Of a stretch of 64,000 nucleotides of DNA, positions 1 to 8,333 are shown in pieces. The position numbers were made by a program, and so were the translations under genes. A model generated the notes under the pieces. It saw nothing but the letters and a program-made list of their open reading frames with translations, did no database searches and was not told the origin of the DNA. The stretch spans positions 124,001 to 188,000 of the forward strand of contig NZ_JACZZA010000012.1 of assembly GCF_014863405.1 (NCBI RefSeq), given 5' to 3'. This stretch comes from Dyella acidiphila. GTDB lineage: Bacteria; Pseudomonadota; Gammaproteobacteria; Xanthomonadales; Rhodanobacteraceae. Within the stretch, counting starts at the first letter, position 1; every line of letters begins with the position of its first letter.

Positions 1-1060
1 CGCTGACCTGGAAGGTAGCCAGCATGCGTTCGAAAAAGGTGGCGTTATACGGCACGTAGGCGAGATAGAGCCCAAAGCCGCTGAGGCCGATCCAGCCCAG
101 CGGATCGATCATGGCGTGATCGTGCATCCAGGTCGCCAGCACCGCGATGGTGAAGCCGCCGAAGATCAGCACATGGTTGAGCATCAGCGCGCGCAGGTTG
201 TCGCGCACGATCATGGTGAAGGCAGTGATGATCAGCACGGCAATCGCGATCGGCACTTCGGTTTCGGTAAAGACCGAGGCATCGCCGCCCCGGCCCAGAT
301 CGCTCCAGATTTCCGCGGCGAAGTTGTCGCGGAAATCGCGCGTGACGGTCAGCGCCACATAGGCCATCACGATCATTGCGATGCCGGGCAGAAAGCGGGC
401 CAGAAAGGCGCGCCGCGTGGCGGCATCCATCGGCACGCGCATGCTGCGCGCGGCGACGTCCGACGCATCCGGCGCGGGCAGGTGCTCGAGGATCCAGGTA
501 GCCACGCACAGCGGCGGAATAAACAGCATGCCGGTGGCGAACGGCATCCAGAATTCGCTGACCTGCCAGCGCACCATCAGCCACATGCCCACCGACTTCA
601 CCACGCCCGAGCCGACGATAAAGCTGGCGCACATGCACGCGCCCATCAGTTCGGTGCCGCGGCGGCCTTCCAGGTAGCCGAAGATCACGCCCCACACCAT
701 GCCCAGCGGCAAGCCGTTGAGGAACAGCAGCGGAATATTCCACGGCGCCGGCACCAGGGCGAAGCCGAGCAGGGCGAGCCAGGCGAAGCCGATCAAGCCG
801 GCCAGCGTGCGTGCGCGGCGATGGCGCTGGATCTCGGCGATCCAGGTAATGCCGCGCACCTTGCTCAGCATGTAGCCCATCACCTGTGCGATCACCAGCC
901 ACACTTTGTAATCGATGCCCGCCAGGTGCAGGCCTTCGAACGATGCCGCGGTAAAGGGTTTGCGGAAGGCGTACATCGACGCGTACGCCAGGAACGCGGC
1001 GGAACCGGCCAGCAGATTGATCGCCATCGGATGGCGACGGATATTCGACAAGAACGACAC
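1..1060 (-). CDS. DUF5690-like multi-spanning membrane protein, 3' end beyond the window
   Basis: This reading frame stays open from the left edge to about 1060 on the minus strand, so only the N-terminal ~353 residues are visible. The translation is strongly hydrophobic, with about ten predicted membrane helices. Near the N-terminus it carries MYAFRKPFTAASF, which I associate with the DUF5690 family of MFS-like inner-membrane proteins of unknown substrate. Start choice is uncertain: GTG at 1060, TTG at 1051 and ATG at 1027 are all in frame; I use the GTG because it keeps the short basic segment before the first helix. A 99-base gap separates it from the TetR gene, which reads in the same direction, so read-through from there is possible. 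Family recall is moderate; a transport role is inferred from topology only. Confidence 0.7.
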   Translation of the reverse strand, partial: MSFLSNIRRHPMAINLLAGSAAFLAYASMYAFRKPFTAASFEGLHLAGIDYKVWLVIAQVMGYMLSKVRGITWIAEIQRHRRARTLAGLIGFAWLALLGFALVPAPWNIPLLFLNGLPLGMVWGVIFGYLEGRRGTELMGACMCASFIVGSGVVKSVGMWLMVRWQVSEFWMPFATGMLFIPPLCVATWILEHLPAPDASDVAARSMRVPMDAATRRAFLARFLPGIAMIVMAYVALTVTRDFRDNFAAEIWSDLGRGGDASVFTETEVPIAIAVLIITAFTMIVRDNLRALMLNHVLIFGGFTIAVLATWMHDHAMIDPLGWIGLSGFGLYLAYVPYNATFFERMLATFQVS

Positions 1061-1159
1061 GCTGCACCCATCCGCAAGCGGCCGATTCGGCCGTGCCGGC
1101 AGGGTGCAGCGCGCAGGTTACAGCGGCGTGGCGGAGGCTAGGCCCCGGGCGAGCGTGGT

Positions 1160-1795
1160 CTAGGCCAGCATGGTTTCGAAGCCAGCAACGACCAGCCGCA
1201 GGCCGCGCTCGAAACGCACGTCGTAATTGTCGAACACCTCCGGGCCGATGCTGCGCGAGAGCGGATAACGCTCCGCATCCACCAGCGCGTCGCGCTCGGC
1301 CAGGGTGTAGCGCGGATCCCGTTCACCTTGCGGCGACAGCACCGCCTGCTGCTCGATGGTGAAGCCGATCACGTAGCTATAGACCGTGGTGAGGCACAGC
1401 GCAGCATCTGCCGGCGCAATGCCGTGCGACTGGAACCGTTGCAGCGCACGTTCCATCGAGGCGTACAACCGCGTATCGGTGAGGCGCGAGCCGGACACCA
1501 TGCGCGCGCCGTCGCGATAGCGCAGCAGCATGTTGCGCAGGCTGATGCCATAGCCCAGCGCCCAGGCCTGCCAGGTATCGGTGGCTGGGCCGTCGTGCGA
1601 TGCCTCGGCCCAGTCCACCAGCACCCGGGTGGCCATGTCGTCGACCAGGTCCTGCTTGTTCTTGAAGCGCCAGTACAGCGTGGGTGCCTTGACCCCCAGC
1701 TCGGCGGCGATCGCCCGCAGCGTCACCGCTTCCAGCCCGCCCGTATTGAGCAATTTCAGGCCCGCCTGCACCACCGGTTCCCGGCCTACCCGCAT
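1160..1795 (-). CDS. TetR/AcrR family transcriptional repressor
   Basis: A 211-residue regulator. The N-terminal helix-turn-helix covers residues 20-50 (core TLRAIAAELGVKAPTLYWRF), and the C-terminal half resembles the TetR class C-terminal domain that binds ligand and dimerises. It is divergent from the FAD monooxygenase gene starting at 1875, and the 79-base gap holds three near-palindromes built on CTAAC/GTTAG half-sites. The usual logic of such pairs is that the repressor blocks both genes until a hydrophobic or antibiotic-like ligand, often the substrate of the oxygenase, releases it. That logic is inferred from arrangement. The ligand is unknown. Confidence 0.9.
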   Translation of the reverse strand: MRVGREPVVQAGLKLLNTGGLEAVTLRAIAAELGVKAPTLYWRFKNKQDLVDDMATRVLVDWAEASHDGPATDTWQAWALGYGISLRNMLLRYRDGARMVSGSRLTDTRLYASMERALQRFQSHGIAPADAALCLTTVYSYVIGFTIEQQAVLSPQGERDPRYTLAERDALVDAERYPLSRSIGPEVFDNYDVRFERGLRLVVAGFETMLA

Positions 1796-1805
1796 CTGGC
1801 AATTC

Positions 1806-1864
1806 CTCTAACGTTGTAAGAGATCCCTAACTGCGTTATAGAATAGCGCCCCTAACACTGTTAG
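1806..1864 (+). promoter_or_regulatory. Triple TetR operator overlapping the monooxygenase promoter
   Basis: Three imperfect palindromes lie in the divergent gap: CTCTAAC-GTT-GTAAGAG at 1806-1822, CTAAC-TGC-GTTAT at 1827-1839 and CTAAC-ACT-GTTAG at 1852-1864, with centres at about 1814, 1833 and 1858. A plausible sigma-70 promoter for the monooxygenase runs through the first two: TTGTAA at 1814-1819 and TATAGA at 1837-1842 with a 17-base spacer. The third site would sit over or just after the transcription start. Bound repressor would therefore cover the -35, the -10 and the start region. The promoter is inferred by eye. Confidence 0.65.
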
Positions 1865-1874
1865 AGAGAACGCC

Positions 1875-3398
1875 ATGAACCATTCCCCCGTTGAAGTGCT
1901 GATCGTCGGCGCCGGCCCCACCGGCCTGGTCCTGGCCTGCGAGCTGGCGCGGCGGCAGCTGCCGTTCCGTCTGATCGATGCCGCCCCGCAGGCCTGGAAC
2001 GCCTCGCGCGGCAAGGGCTTGCAGCCGCGTACGCAGGAAATTCTGGACGATCTGGGCGTGATCGACCGGGTGCTGGCCGGCGGCATCACCCCGCCGCCGC
2101 TGCGCTTCCACCACCCTGACGGCAGTCATCTGGATCAGCAGCTCTACCAGGGCCTGCAGCCCAGGCCGGATATTCCCTACGGCTCGCCCCTGCTGATTCC
2201 CCAGTGGCGGGTCGAAGCCATCCTGCGCGAACGCCTGGCCGAACTCGGCGGCACGGTGGAATTCGGCACCGCATTCGAGCGGCTTGAGCAGGATGAAACT
2301 GGCGTCACCGCCACCCTGCTGCGCGATGGCCATGCCCAAACCGTGCGCGCCAGCTGGCTGGTGGCCTGCGATGGTGGCCGCAGCGCGGTGCGCAAGCAGT
2401 TGGGCGTCGCCTTCCTCGGCGAAACCCTGGAGACGCATCGCATGTTTGTCGCCGACGTACGTGTCAGCGGCATCGATCGCGACTACTGGCATGCCTGGCG
2501 CAACGACCAGGGCGTGGTGGCGCTGGCCCCGCTGCCGGCCACCGATGCGTTCCAGTTCCAGGCCTCGCTCACCCAGGACATGCCCACCGAACCGTCGCTG
2601 GCGCTGTTGCAGCGGATCCTCGAAACCCGCAGCGGGCGAAGCGACATCCGGCTTGTCGATGCCAGCTGGATGTCGTACTGGCGCGCGAATGTGCGCATGG
2701 TCGATCGCTATCGCGTCGGCCGTGCCTTTCTCGCCGGCGACGCCGCGCACGTGCACACACCGGCGGGCGGGCAGGGCATGAATACCGGCATGCAGGATGC
2801 CTACAACCTGGGCTGGAAACTGGCCGCGGTGATCGACGGTGCCGATGCCGCGCTGCTGGATACGTATGAGCAAGAGCGCATGCCCGTGGCGGCAGCGGTG
2901 CTGGGTCTGTCCAACATGTTGCTGGAGCGCGCGGTGCAGGCGAAGCATATTGTTCCGCAGCGTGGCAACGAGACCTTCCAGTTGGATATCGCCTATCGAG
3001 ATAGCCGCCTGGCCCAGGAACTGCGCACGCAGCCGGGTAAGGTCGGTGCCGGCGATCGCGCACCGGACGCACCGGCCCTGCGCGACGGCAATCGGACGCA
3101 GCGCCTGTTCGATCTGCTGCGCGGCACGCATTTCACCGCGCTGGCATTCGGCGACGGATGGGAGGCGACGCTGGCGCAGCTGCAGGCAAGCTTCGGCCAT
3201 GTGCTGCACAGCCATGTGATCGGCGCCGCGGGTCTGCACGACAGCGAAGGTCATGCCGCAAACGCGTATGACATTCACGCCGATACCCTGCTGCTGATAC
3301 GCCCGGACGGATACATCGGGCTGATAAGCGACCAAAAATCGCCGGCCCCCGTCCACCACTACCTGGCCAATCACGTAGGTTGGGTTAGCGCAGCGTAA
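1875..3398 (+). CDS. FAD-dependent aromatic-type monooxygenase (PheA/TfdB class)
   Basis: A 507-residue class A flavoprotein monooxygenase. It shows the N-terminal Rossmann motif VLIVGAGPTGLVLACELA (residues 6-23), the DG-type motif ACDGGRSAVRKQLGV near residue 170, and the second FAD signature GDAAHVHTPAGGQGMNTG near residue 288. The C-terminal ~120 residues look like the thioredoxin-like domain of phenol hydroxylase-type enzymes. Such enzymes use NAD(P)H and O2 to hydroxylate aromatic or polyketide-like compounds, including some antibiotics; the substrate here cannot be read. It is controlled by the divergent TetR gene. The last seven residues, VGWVSAA, and the stop codon are encoded by a repetitive REP-like element, so the original C-terminus has been replaced or extended. 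Confidence 0.88.
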   Translation: MNHSPVEVLIVGAGPTGLVLACELARRQLPFRLIDAAPQAWNASRGKGLQPRTQEILDDLGVIDRVLAGGITPPPLRFHHPDGSHLDQQLYQGLQPRPDIPYGSPLLIPQWRVEAILRERLAELGGTVEFGTAFERLEQDETGVTATLLRDGHAQTVRASWLVACDGGRSAVRKQLGVAFLGETLETHRMFVADVRVSGIDRDYWHAWRNDQGVVALAPLPATDAFQFQASLTQDMPTEPSLALLQRILETRSGRSDIRLVDASWMSYWRANVRMVDRYRVGRAFLAGDAAHVHTPAGGQGMNTGMQDAYNLGWKLAAVIDGADAALLDTYEQERMPVAAAVLGLSNMLLERAVQAKHIVPQRGNETFQLDIAYRDSRLAQELRTQPGKVGAGDRAPDAPALRDGNRTQRLFDLLRGTHFTALAFGDGWEATLAQLQASFGHVLHSHVIGAAGLHDSEGHAANAYDIHADTLLLIRPDGYIGLISDQKSPAPVHHYLANHVGWVSAA

Positions 3399-3485
3399 CC
3401 CAACAGATGTGTGTATGTCGGTGAGGCTATGCAGTCACGAGATGCCGCAAAAAACGTTGGGTTACGCTGCGCTAACCCAACCTAC
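3375..3485. repeat. REPIN-like pair of inverted 30-base REP hairpins
   Basis: Bases 3375-3404 and 3456-3485 are exact reverse complements of each other (30 bases) separated by 51 bases. Each arm is itself a hairpin, GTTGGGTTA against TAACCCAAC around a GC-rich loop. This doublet architecture matches REPINs, non-autonomous repeats mobilised by RAYT transposases; no RAYT gene is in this window. The element separates the 3' ends of two convergent genes, the monooxygenase and the MFS transporter, so it may also act as a bidirectional transcription barrier. Confidence 0.75.
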
Positions 3486-3496
3486 GGCTGCGGCAT

Positions 3497-4879
3497 TCAG
3501 CGGCGTTGTTGGCCGCTGTGCGAACGGATGCTGTGGAAGGCCAGCGCGGCCAGCAGCAGCAACAGCACCACGGCGATCAGCGACGAAAGATGCAAGCCGC
3601 GCACGATCAGCGCATTGCTGTCGCCTGCGAGCGCACCGAACAGCGCCACGCCCATGGCACCGGCGGCCTGGCGCGCGGAGTTGAGCACACCGGAGGCGGT
3701 GCCGGATGCTTCTTTCTCTACTGCCGACAACACCGTGGTAGTCATCGCCGGCACACCCAGTCCCATGCCGCACGGCAGCAGGGCGAATGCCGGCAGCATC
3801 AGCAGATAAGGGCTGCTTGCACCTAGCAGCAGAAACAGGCCGAAGCCGGCTGCATCGATCAGCGCGCCCAACACCATCGGCAGGCGCGCCCCGGCGCGTC
3901 CCACCAGCCAGCCGCTGAACACGTTCACGCCGAAGAACGTCGCCGTCAGCGGCAGGTAGGCCAGCCCGGTGCGCAGCGCGCTGTAGCCGTGCACGCGCTG
4001 CAGATACAGGCTGAGCAGGAACACGATGCCGTAGTAGGTGAAATTCATCACGACGCCGTACAGCACCGCGGCGCTGAAGCCCGGCGCGCTGAAGAAGCGC
4101 AGCGGCAGCATCGGCGCGGGACTGCGCGCTTCCACCCGCAGGAACCATGGAATGCAGATCAGCACCAGCGCTATGCAGCCGAGCATGAGCGGATGGGTCC
4201 AGCCCAGCGGATGCGCTTCGATCACCGCGGTAGTCAATCCGGTCAGCGCCAGGATCGCCAGCACTTGTCCCGGTAGGTCGAAGTGCCGGTGCTGCGCCTT
4301 GCGCTCGGTTTCCGGCACGCGCCAGGTCAGCCAGGCGCCGAGCAGGCACACCGGCACGTTGACGAAGAAGATGCTGCGCCAGTCGGCCACGCTCATCAGC
4401 AGGCCGCCGACGATCGGGCCGGCCGCGATGGTGATGCTGCCCGACGCGGTCCACCAGCCCACCGCGCGGGCGCGCAGTCCATGCTCATGCGCGGTAGCGT
4501 GGCTGAGCAGGGCGAGCGAACACGGCATCATCGCCGCCGCGCCCAGGCCTTGCAGCGCGCGGCCGACGATCAGGGTGACGGTATGGGTGGCGCAGCCGCA
4601 CAGGATCGAAGCCAGCGCAAACAGCGCCATGCCGGCGAGGTAGACCTTGCGCGAACCCAGCCGGTCGCCCAGATAGCCCATGCTCAGCAGCATCACCGCA
4701 AAGGTCAGCGCATAGGCATCCACCACCCACTGCAGGCCGGTAACGCCGGCATGCAGATCGGTCGCCATGCGCGGCAGCGCCACGTTGACGATGGTGACGT
4801 CCAGCTGCACCAGCGCAAAGCCGAAGCTGGCGGCGGTGATGACACGCGCAATGCTGCGATGAAAAGCTCGCTGCTCCAT
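3497..4879 (-). CDS. MFS drug exporter, DHA2 (EmrB/QacA) family
   Basis: A 460-residue integral membrane protein, the right length for the 14-helix DHA2 branch. The first helix carries QLDVTIVNVALP, typical of EmrB-like pumps, followed by the motif A loop GYLGDRLGSRKV between helices 2 and 3 and a motif C-like segment ASGSITIAAGPIVGG in helix 5. These proton antiporters expel hydrophobic cations, antibiotics or dyes across the inner membrane. No periplasmic adaptor (EmrA-type) gene is adjacent, so it probably works as a single-component exporter. It converges on the monooxygenase gene with the REPIN between them; a shared detoxification role is only suggested by position. Confidence 0.88.
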   Translation of the reverse strand: MEQRAFHRSIARVITAASFGFALVQLDVTIVNVALPRMATDLHAGVTGLQWVVDAYALTFAVMLLSMGYLGDRLGSRKVYLAGMALFALASILCGCATHTVTLIVGRALQGLGAAAMMPCSLALLSHATAHEHGLRARAVGWWTASGSITIAAGPIVGGLLMSVADWRSIFFVNVPVCLLGAWLTWRVPETERKAQHRHFDLPGQVLAILALTGLTTAVIEAHPLGWTHPLMLGCIALVLICIPWFLRVEARSPAPMLPLRFFSAPGFSAAVLYGVVMNFTYYGIVFLLSLYLQRVHGYSALRTGLAYLPLTATFFGVNVFSGWLVGRAGARLPMVLGALIDAAGFGLFLLLGASSPYLLMLPAFALLPCGMGLGVPAMTTTVLSAVEKEASGTASGVLNSARQAAGAMGVALFGALAGDSNALIVRGLHLSSLIAVVLLLLLAALAFHSIRSHSGQQRR

Positions 4880-4977
4880 ATCGATGGCGGCTGACGGGTG
4901 GGGAGCTCAAAGCTTAGGGCATCGGCAGCATGAACGTTTCGTCCTGCGGCATAACATCCGTTTCTTGCAGCATGCAT

Positions 4978-5009
4978 AAAAACCCCCAGGCGGCACGAGC
5001 CGCCTGGGG
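4978..5009 (-). terminator. Rho-independent terminator of the S53 protease gene
   Basis: Arms CCCCAGGCGGC (4984-4994) and GCCGCCTGGGG (4999-5009) pair perfectly over 11 bases around ACGA. On the minus strand five T residues follow. It lies 30 bases past the stop codon of the protease gene. Confidence 0.9.
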
Positions 5010-5039
5010 TACGAGCGCTATCTGCTCAAGGTGGAGGAT

Positions 5040-7334
5040 CTAAAGACCGTCGAACGATTTCCAGGCCGACAGCAGGTTGTTGGCATTGACCGAACCCAGG
5101 CCGTTGGCAGCACTCCAGCCAGCCTGCGCCGCGAAGGCCGCGGTGTTGGCGTTGTACTTGGTGGTGCTGCTCGAGGTCAGGCCGACCTGGGTCGGACCAT
5201 AGAAACCCTCGAAGTTCTGGATCGTGCCGTAGTAGTAGCAGTCGGTGGTGGTTTCGCCCTGCAGCGCGATGCACTGCGTGGAGTTGCCGCCGTCAGTGAT
5301 GTTGTGGAACACGCACTTGCTGGTGCCCTTGGTGCCGTTGTCGGCATCGCAGGCGGCCAGAGTGGACGGTGCCGAACCGGTCGGACCGCCGTACTCGTTG
5401 CGGGCCAGCTCATACAGCGTCGGCGCGGCGTTGCCCTGGTTGGCCGAACCGCCGGCCACTTGCAGACCCTGGTCGATCAGCGCCTGGATGCCGGCGAACA
5501 TCGGCGAAGACAGCGAGGTGCCGCCTTCCAATTGCACCGACGAGGTGAAGTTCGGTGTGCACGGATAGAAACCGGTGCACAGGATCACCCAGGAGTAACC
5601 GCCATAGGAACCGGCGAACAAGGACACATCCGGCAGATCACGCGACTGGTCCTTGAGCGCGCCGTGCACGATGCGCTGCCACGATGGCTTGGAAACCACC
5701 GAGGAAAGGCCGCCACTGCCGCTTTCGGAGGTGACGTAGTAGCCGTACGGATCGTAGATCAGCGCGTTCTTGCAGAACTGCAAGGCGGTGCCGTTGATCA
5801 GATCCTTGGCCGCACGGGTATTGCCGCAGGACTGGTTCCAGGTGATTTCCGGCACATACGACTTGGCCGAGCCATACACCGCATTCAACGTGGTGTTGAA
5901 GTACTTGCTGCTGTCGCCGTCGAGCACGTCGGCCGTATCCGAACCGCCCACCGCCGTGTTGTTGGCCGATGAACCGAAGGAGTTGGCGTCGATCGCCGGC
6001 ACGCCGTTGATGATGGAACCGTTGAAGCTCGGGTTGGAACCGGAGTCGCCGCTGGATACGAACACCGAGATACCTTCCGCATCGGCCTGCGCCCACATCA
6101 GGTCGATCGCCGTCTTGCTGGCGCTGTCGGTGAAGCCTTCACCGTAGCCATAGCTGGCGCTGATGATGTTGGGACGCGAGGCGCCGTTGATCAGGTTGCT
6201 CGCTGCGGTGAACACGCCGCCGAAGAAGTTGCTGCTGCCGGCGTCGTTGCAGGTTGCCACCCAGATCGACGCACCCGGTGCGACGGCGGTGGAGTATTCC
6301 GAATCGAGCACGGTTTCGATGCTCTCTTCATCCGGATTGTTGCCGCCCGGATCGGTGCAGTTGCCCGTATCGGGCGATAGCAGCGGCTGGAACTGGGTGA
6401 ACGTGCCGCCATAACCGCCCAGGCCGAATTGGCTGACAAAGTTCGGCCAGTCGGACACATCCATGTCCTGGTCTTCCACCACCGCGATGACGATGCCCTT
6501 GCCGGTCAGGCCTTGCGTATAGAGCGGCGAGGTGTTGTAGATCGTCTGCATGTCATAGGGCGCGAAGCCACGCACGCCGCCTTCGAAATTCACCATTGGC
6601 GTCGGACCACTGCTGGCCGAGGCATTGGCCTTGGGCGACTGCTGGATCTTGAAGCGCTGGCTCGACCCATTGAATTGCGCCACCTGCGGCTGCTGGTGCA
6701 GCGGCTGCGGACGGAAGTCGTTGAGGCCTGCCACGCCGATCACCACACTGTGCAATGCCGTCGGCATGCTGATGTCGCCGGAGTTGGCGATGTGCGTGAC
6801 GTGGTTGACGATGTAATGGTTTTCCTGCGTGTGGAACGCCTGCTTCACCTGGCCGGCAGTGCCGCTGAAATCGATCTGCATCTTGTTCGGCAACACGCCG
6901 TTGACCTTGAAGCCCTGCGAGGTCAGCCACGCCGCTGCCGCGGCGATGTCCGCATCGGACACGCCGAAAGTCTGGCCGAATTGCTGCGGCGTCACCCACT
7001 GGTGGAACTTGCCTGAAGAAGGATCGTGCTGCGCGGAGATCAAGCTTTGCAGCGCGGCTTCACGCTTGGCACTGCGCTGAAGCACCAGCTGCATATGGTT
7101 CATGGGTGTGGAATCGGATACCGCACCGGTCGGTGAAACCGTGTCGAGCAACGACAGGTGGGTATTGCCCAGGGCGGATACCACCCTGCTGTCTACAGTT
7201 TGCGTAACGCGCGGCGCTTCGCTGGTATCGATGCCGGAAAGCGCGTTGCTTGAAGCGGAAGCCAGGGCCGTCGAAGGCAGCGTTGCGAGTGCTGCTGCGA
7301 TCGAAAGACCGATCATCACATGCTCGGTTTTCAC
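5040..7334 (-). CDS. S53 (sedolisin/kumamolisin-like) secreted acid serine-carboxyl peptidase
   Basis: A 764-residue preproenzyme. Residues 1-26 form a signal peptide ending ALAS. Residues ~50-210 match the pro-kumamolisin activation domain, which folds the enzyme and is removed on maturation. The catalytic domain shows the S53 residues: Glu340 and Asp344 in IETVLDSEY, the oxyanion Asp430 in FVSSGDSGS, and the nucleophile Ser607 in GGTSLSSPMF. The C-terminus is rich in Cys, Asn and aromatic residues, as in secreted proteases. The enzyme should digest proteins outside the cell at acidic pH. It is monocistronic, with a strong terminator below and a long AT-rich upstream region holding a perfect palindrome. 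The start ATG is followed directly by the signal sequence. Confidence 0.93.
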   Translation of the reverse strand: MKTEHVMIGLSIAAALATLPSTALASASSNALSGIDTSEAPRVTQTVDSRVVSALGNTHLSLLDTVSPTGAVSDSTPMNHMQLVLQRSAKREAALQSLISAQHDPSSGKFHQWVTPQQFGQTFGVSDADIAAAAAWLTSQGFKVNGVLPNKMQIDFSGTAGQVKQAFHTQENHYIVNHVTHIANSGDISMPTALHSVVIGVAGLNDFRPQPLHQQPQVAQFNGSSQRFKIQQSPKANASASSGPTPMVNFEGGVRGFAPYDMQTIYNTSPLYTQGLTGKGIVIAVVEDQDMDVSDWPNFVSQFGLGGYGGTFTQFQPLLSPDTGNCTDPGGNNPDEESIETVLDSEYSTAVAPGASIWVATCNDAGSSNFFGGVFTAASNLINGASRPNIISASYGYGEGFTDSASKTAIDLMWAQADAEGISVFVSSGDSGSNPSFNGSIINGVPAIDANSFGSSANNTAVGGSDTADVLDGDSSKYFNTTLNAVYGSAKSYVPEITWNQSCGNTRAAKDLINGTALQFCKNALIYDPYGYYVTSESGSGGLSSVVSKPSWQRIVHGALKDQSRDLPDVSLFAGSYGGYSWVILCTGFYPCTPNFTSSVQLEGGTSLSSPMFAGIQALIDQGLQVAGGSANQGNAAPTLYELARNEYGGPTGSAPSTLAACDADNGTKGTSKCVFHNITDGGNSTQCIALQGETTTDCYYYGTIQNFEGFYGPTQVGLTSSSTTKYNANTAAFAAQAGWSAANGLGSVNANNLLSAWKSFDGL

Positions 7335-7729
7335 GTCTTTTCTCCCTAAAAGGTATAGATGAAAAAAGCGAGTCCCCCTGTGATGGATAGCCAGCTTGCC
7401 TATGAATTCGTCGTGCCTACCTCGCTAGGTATGTGAATGTCAGTCATCCGACCGCCGCATCGGCCCGACGCAGCCATGCAGGCTGCGGTCGCGTTGACTT
7501 GCTCGAAATTCCCACTGCATCCGGGCTTGTCACCCGGGGCCACCGATGGTGCTCCCTGCGCATTTGGACGTCTAGTGCTTCACGCAAATTTTGTTGTTAC
7601 ATCTGATTTACACGTCACAGAATTAGCTGAATATTTAGACGTCTAAATTTTTCTCGATGCGTAAATGAACGGATCGAGCATGCATGTTTGTGAAGATTCG
7701 ATGATGGTGTATCGAATGCGTGAACGCGC
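7335..7729. other. Intergenic region carrying the protease promoter; no gene seen
   Basis: I find no convincing coding frame in these 395 bases. The right half, 7575-7660, is clearly more AT-rich than the surrounding genome and holds the palindrome at 7633-7648 and a related GACGTCTA at 7567-7574. It must contain the start signals of the leftward protease gene, but I cannot assign a single -35/-10 pair with confidence. Confidence 0.6.
7633..7648. promoter_or_regulatory. Perfect 16-base palindrome ATTTAGACGTCTAAAT
   Basis: The two 8-base halves are exact complements. The core GACGTCTA recurs at 7567-7574, about 66 bases nearer the protease gene. The paired sites would suit a dimeric regulator acting on the protease promoter. 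No regulator gene is adjacent. Confidence 0.45.
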
Positions 7730-8191
7730 TCAGTTGTTGCTGTCGTCCCCGCTGAGCGCGTCGATTTCCGCTTCGTGCCTGCGGAACAGCGCCACATTGG
7801 CCGGATTGGCCAGGTGCGTATCGATGCCCGGCTGGCTGCCGTATTTCACCGCGAATTCCGCGCTGAGCAGGGCGTATTCGCCGAGCAGGAAATCGTGCGC
7901 GGTGAGTCCGTGCCGCGCCAGCAGTGCATGCACTTCGGGATTATTGTTCAGGTCGGTGGCGCGTTCATCCAGCGAATGCGCCTTGGGATCGAGCATGTCG
8001 ATCTTCACCTTGCTGGCGCGCGCGTCTTTCGCGGTGGCCAGCAGTTTCTGGTAGCTGTCCTCGCTCAGCATGTACTGCTGCACGGCGGCGCGATCGGCCG
8101 GACTGAGTGCGTGCTGGATCGTGCCTTGTGCATGCAGGCTGCAGGCGATGGCGAGCGCAAGCAGCATTCCGTGGCGATGGAACAGGCGCAT
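7730..8191 (-). CDS. Hypothetical secreted protein
   Basis: A 153-residue protein with a signal peptide (MRLFHRHGMLLALAIACSLHA) followed by a soluble, mostly helical, charged domain. I take the ATG at 8191 rather than the in-frame ATG at 8248, because the upstream 19 residues are not signal-like and would bury the signal peptide. The mature part ends DSNN and has no Cys and no recognised catalytic motif. I do not recognise the family. It reads leftward like the protease gene, with 395 bases between them; there is no evidence of co-transcription. Confidence 0.7.
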   Translation of the reverse strand: MRLFHRHGMLLALAIACSLHAQGTIQHALSPADRAAVQQYMLSEDSYQKLLATAKDARASKVKIDMLDPKAHSLDERATDLNNNPEVHALLARHGLTAHDFLLGEYALLSAEFAVKYGSQPGIDTHLANPANVALFRRHEAEIDALSGDDSNN

Positions 8192-8280
8192 GGTGCAGGT
8201 CCCCGATGGCTTCAGCGTGGTCCGGCTACCACCATGGCGAAAAGGCATTAAGGCGCACGTGAAGCTGTCGTGATGCTTGC

Positions 8281-8326
8281 GTAGGTTGGGTTACCCCGGA
8301 CTGGATCCGGGGGTAACCCAGCCTAC
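8281..8326. repeat. 46-base palindromic REP-like element, copy 1
   Basis: Starts GTAGGTTGGGTTACCCCGGA and ends with the near-complement GGGGGTAACCCAGCCTAC, forming a long hairpin around a GGATCC centre. It shares its outer GTAGGTTGGGTTA with the REPIN at 3375 and is nearly identical to the copy at 16207-16252. It lies 8 bases beyond the stop codon of the hydroxylase gene at 8334 and could act as a transcript end or mRNA-stabilising stem. Confidence 0.75.
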
Positions 8327-8333
8327 GCAAGCT

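Noticed and set aside
45-1067. A 340-codon minus-strand frame at the left edge
   Set aside because: Its translation is Arg/Asp/Gly-rich; the neighbouring frame, which runs off the window edge, gives a clean multi-helix membrane protein.
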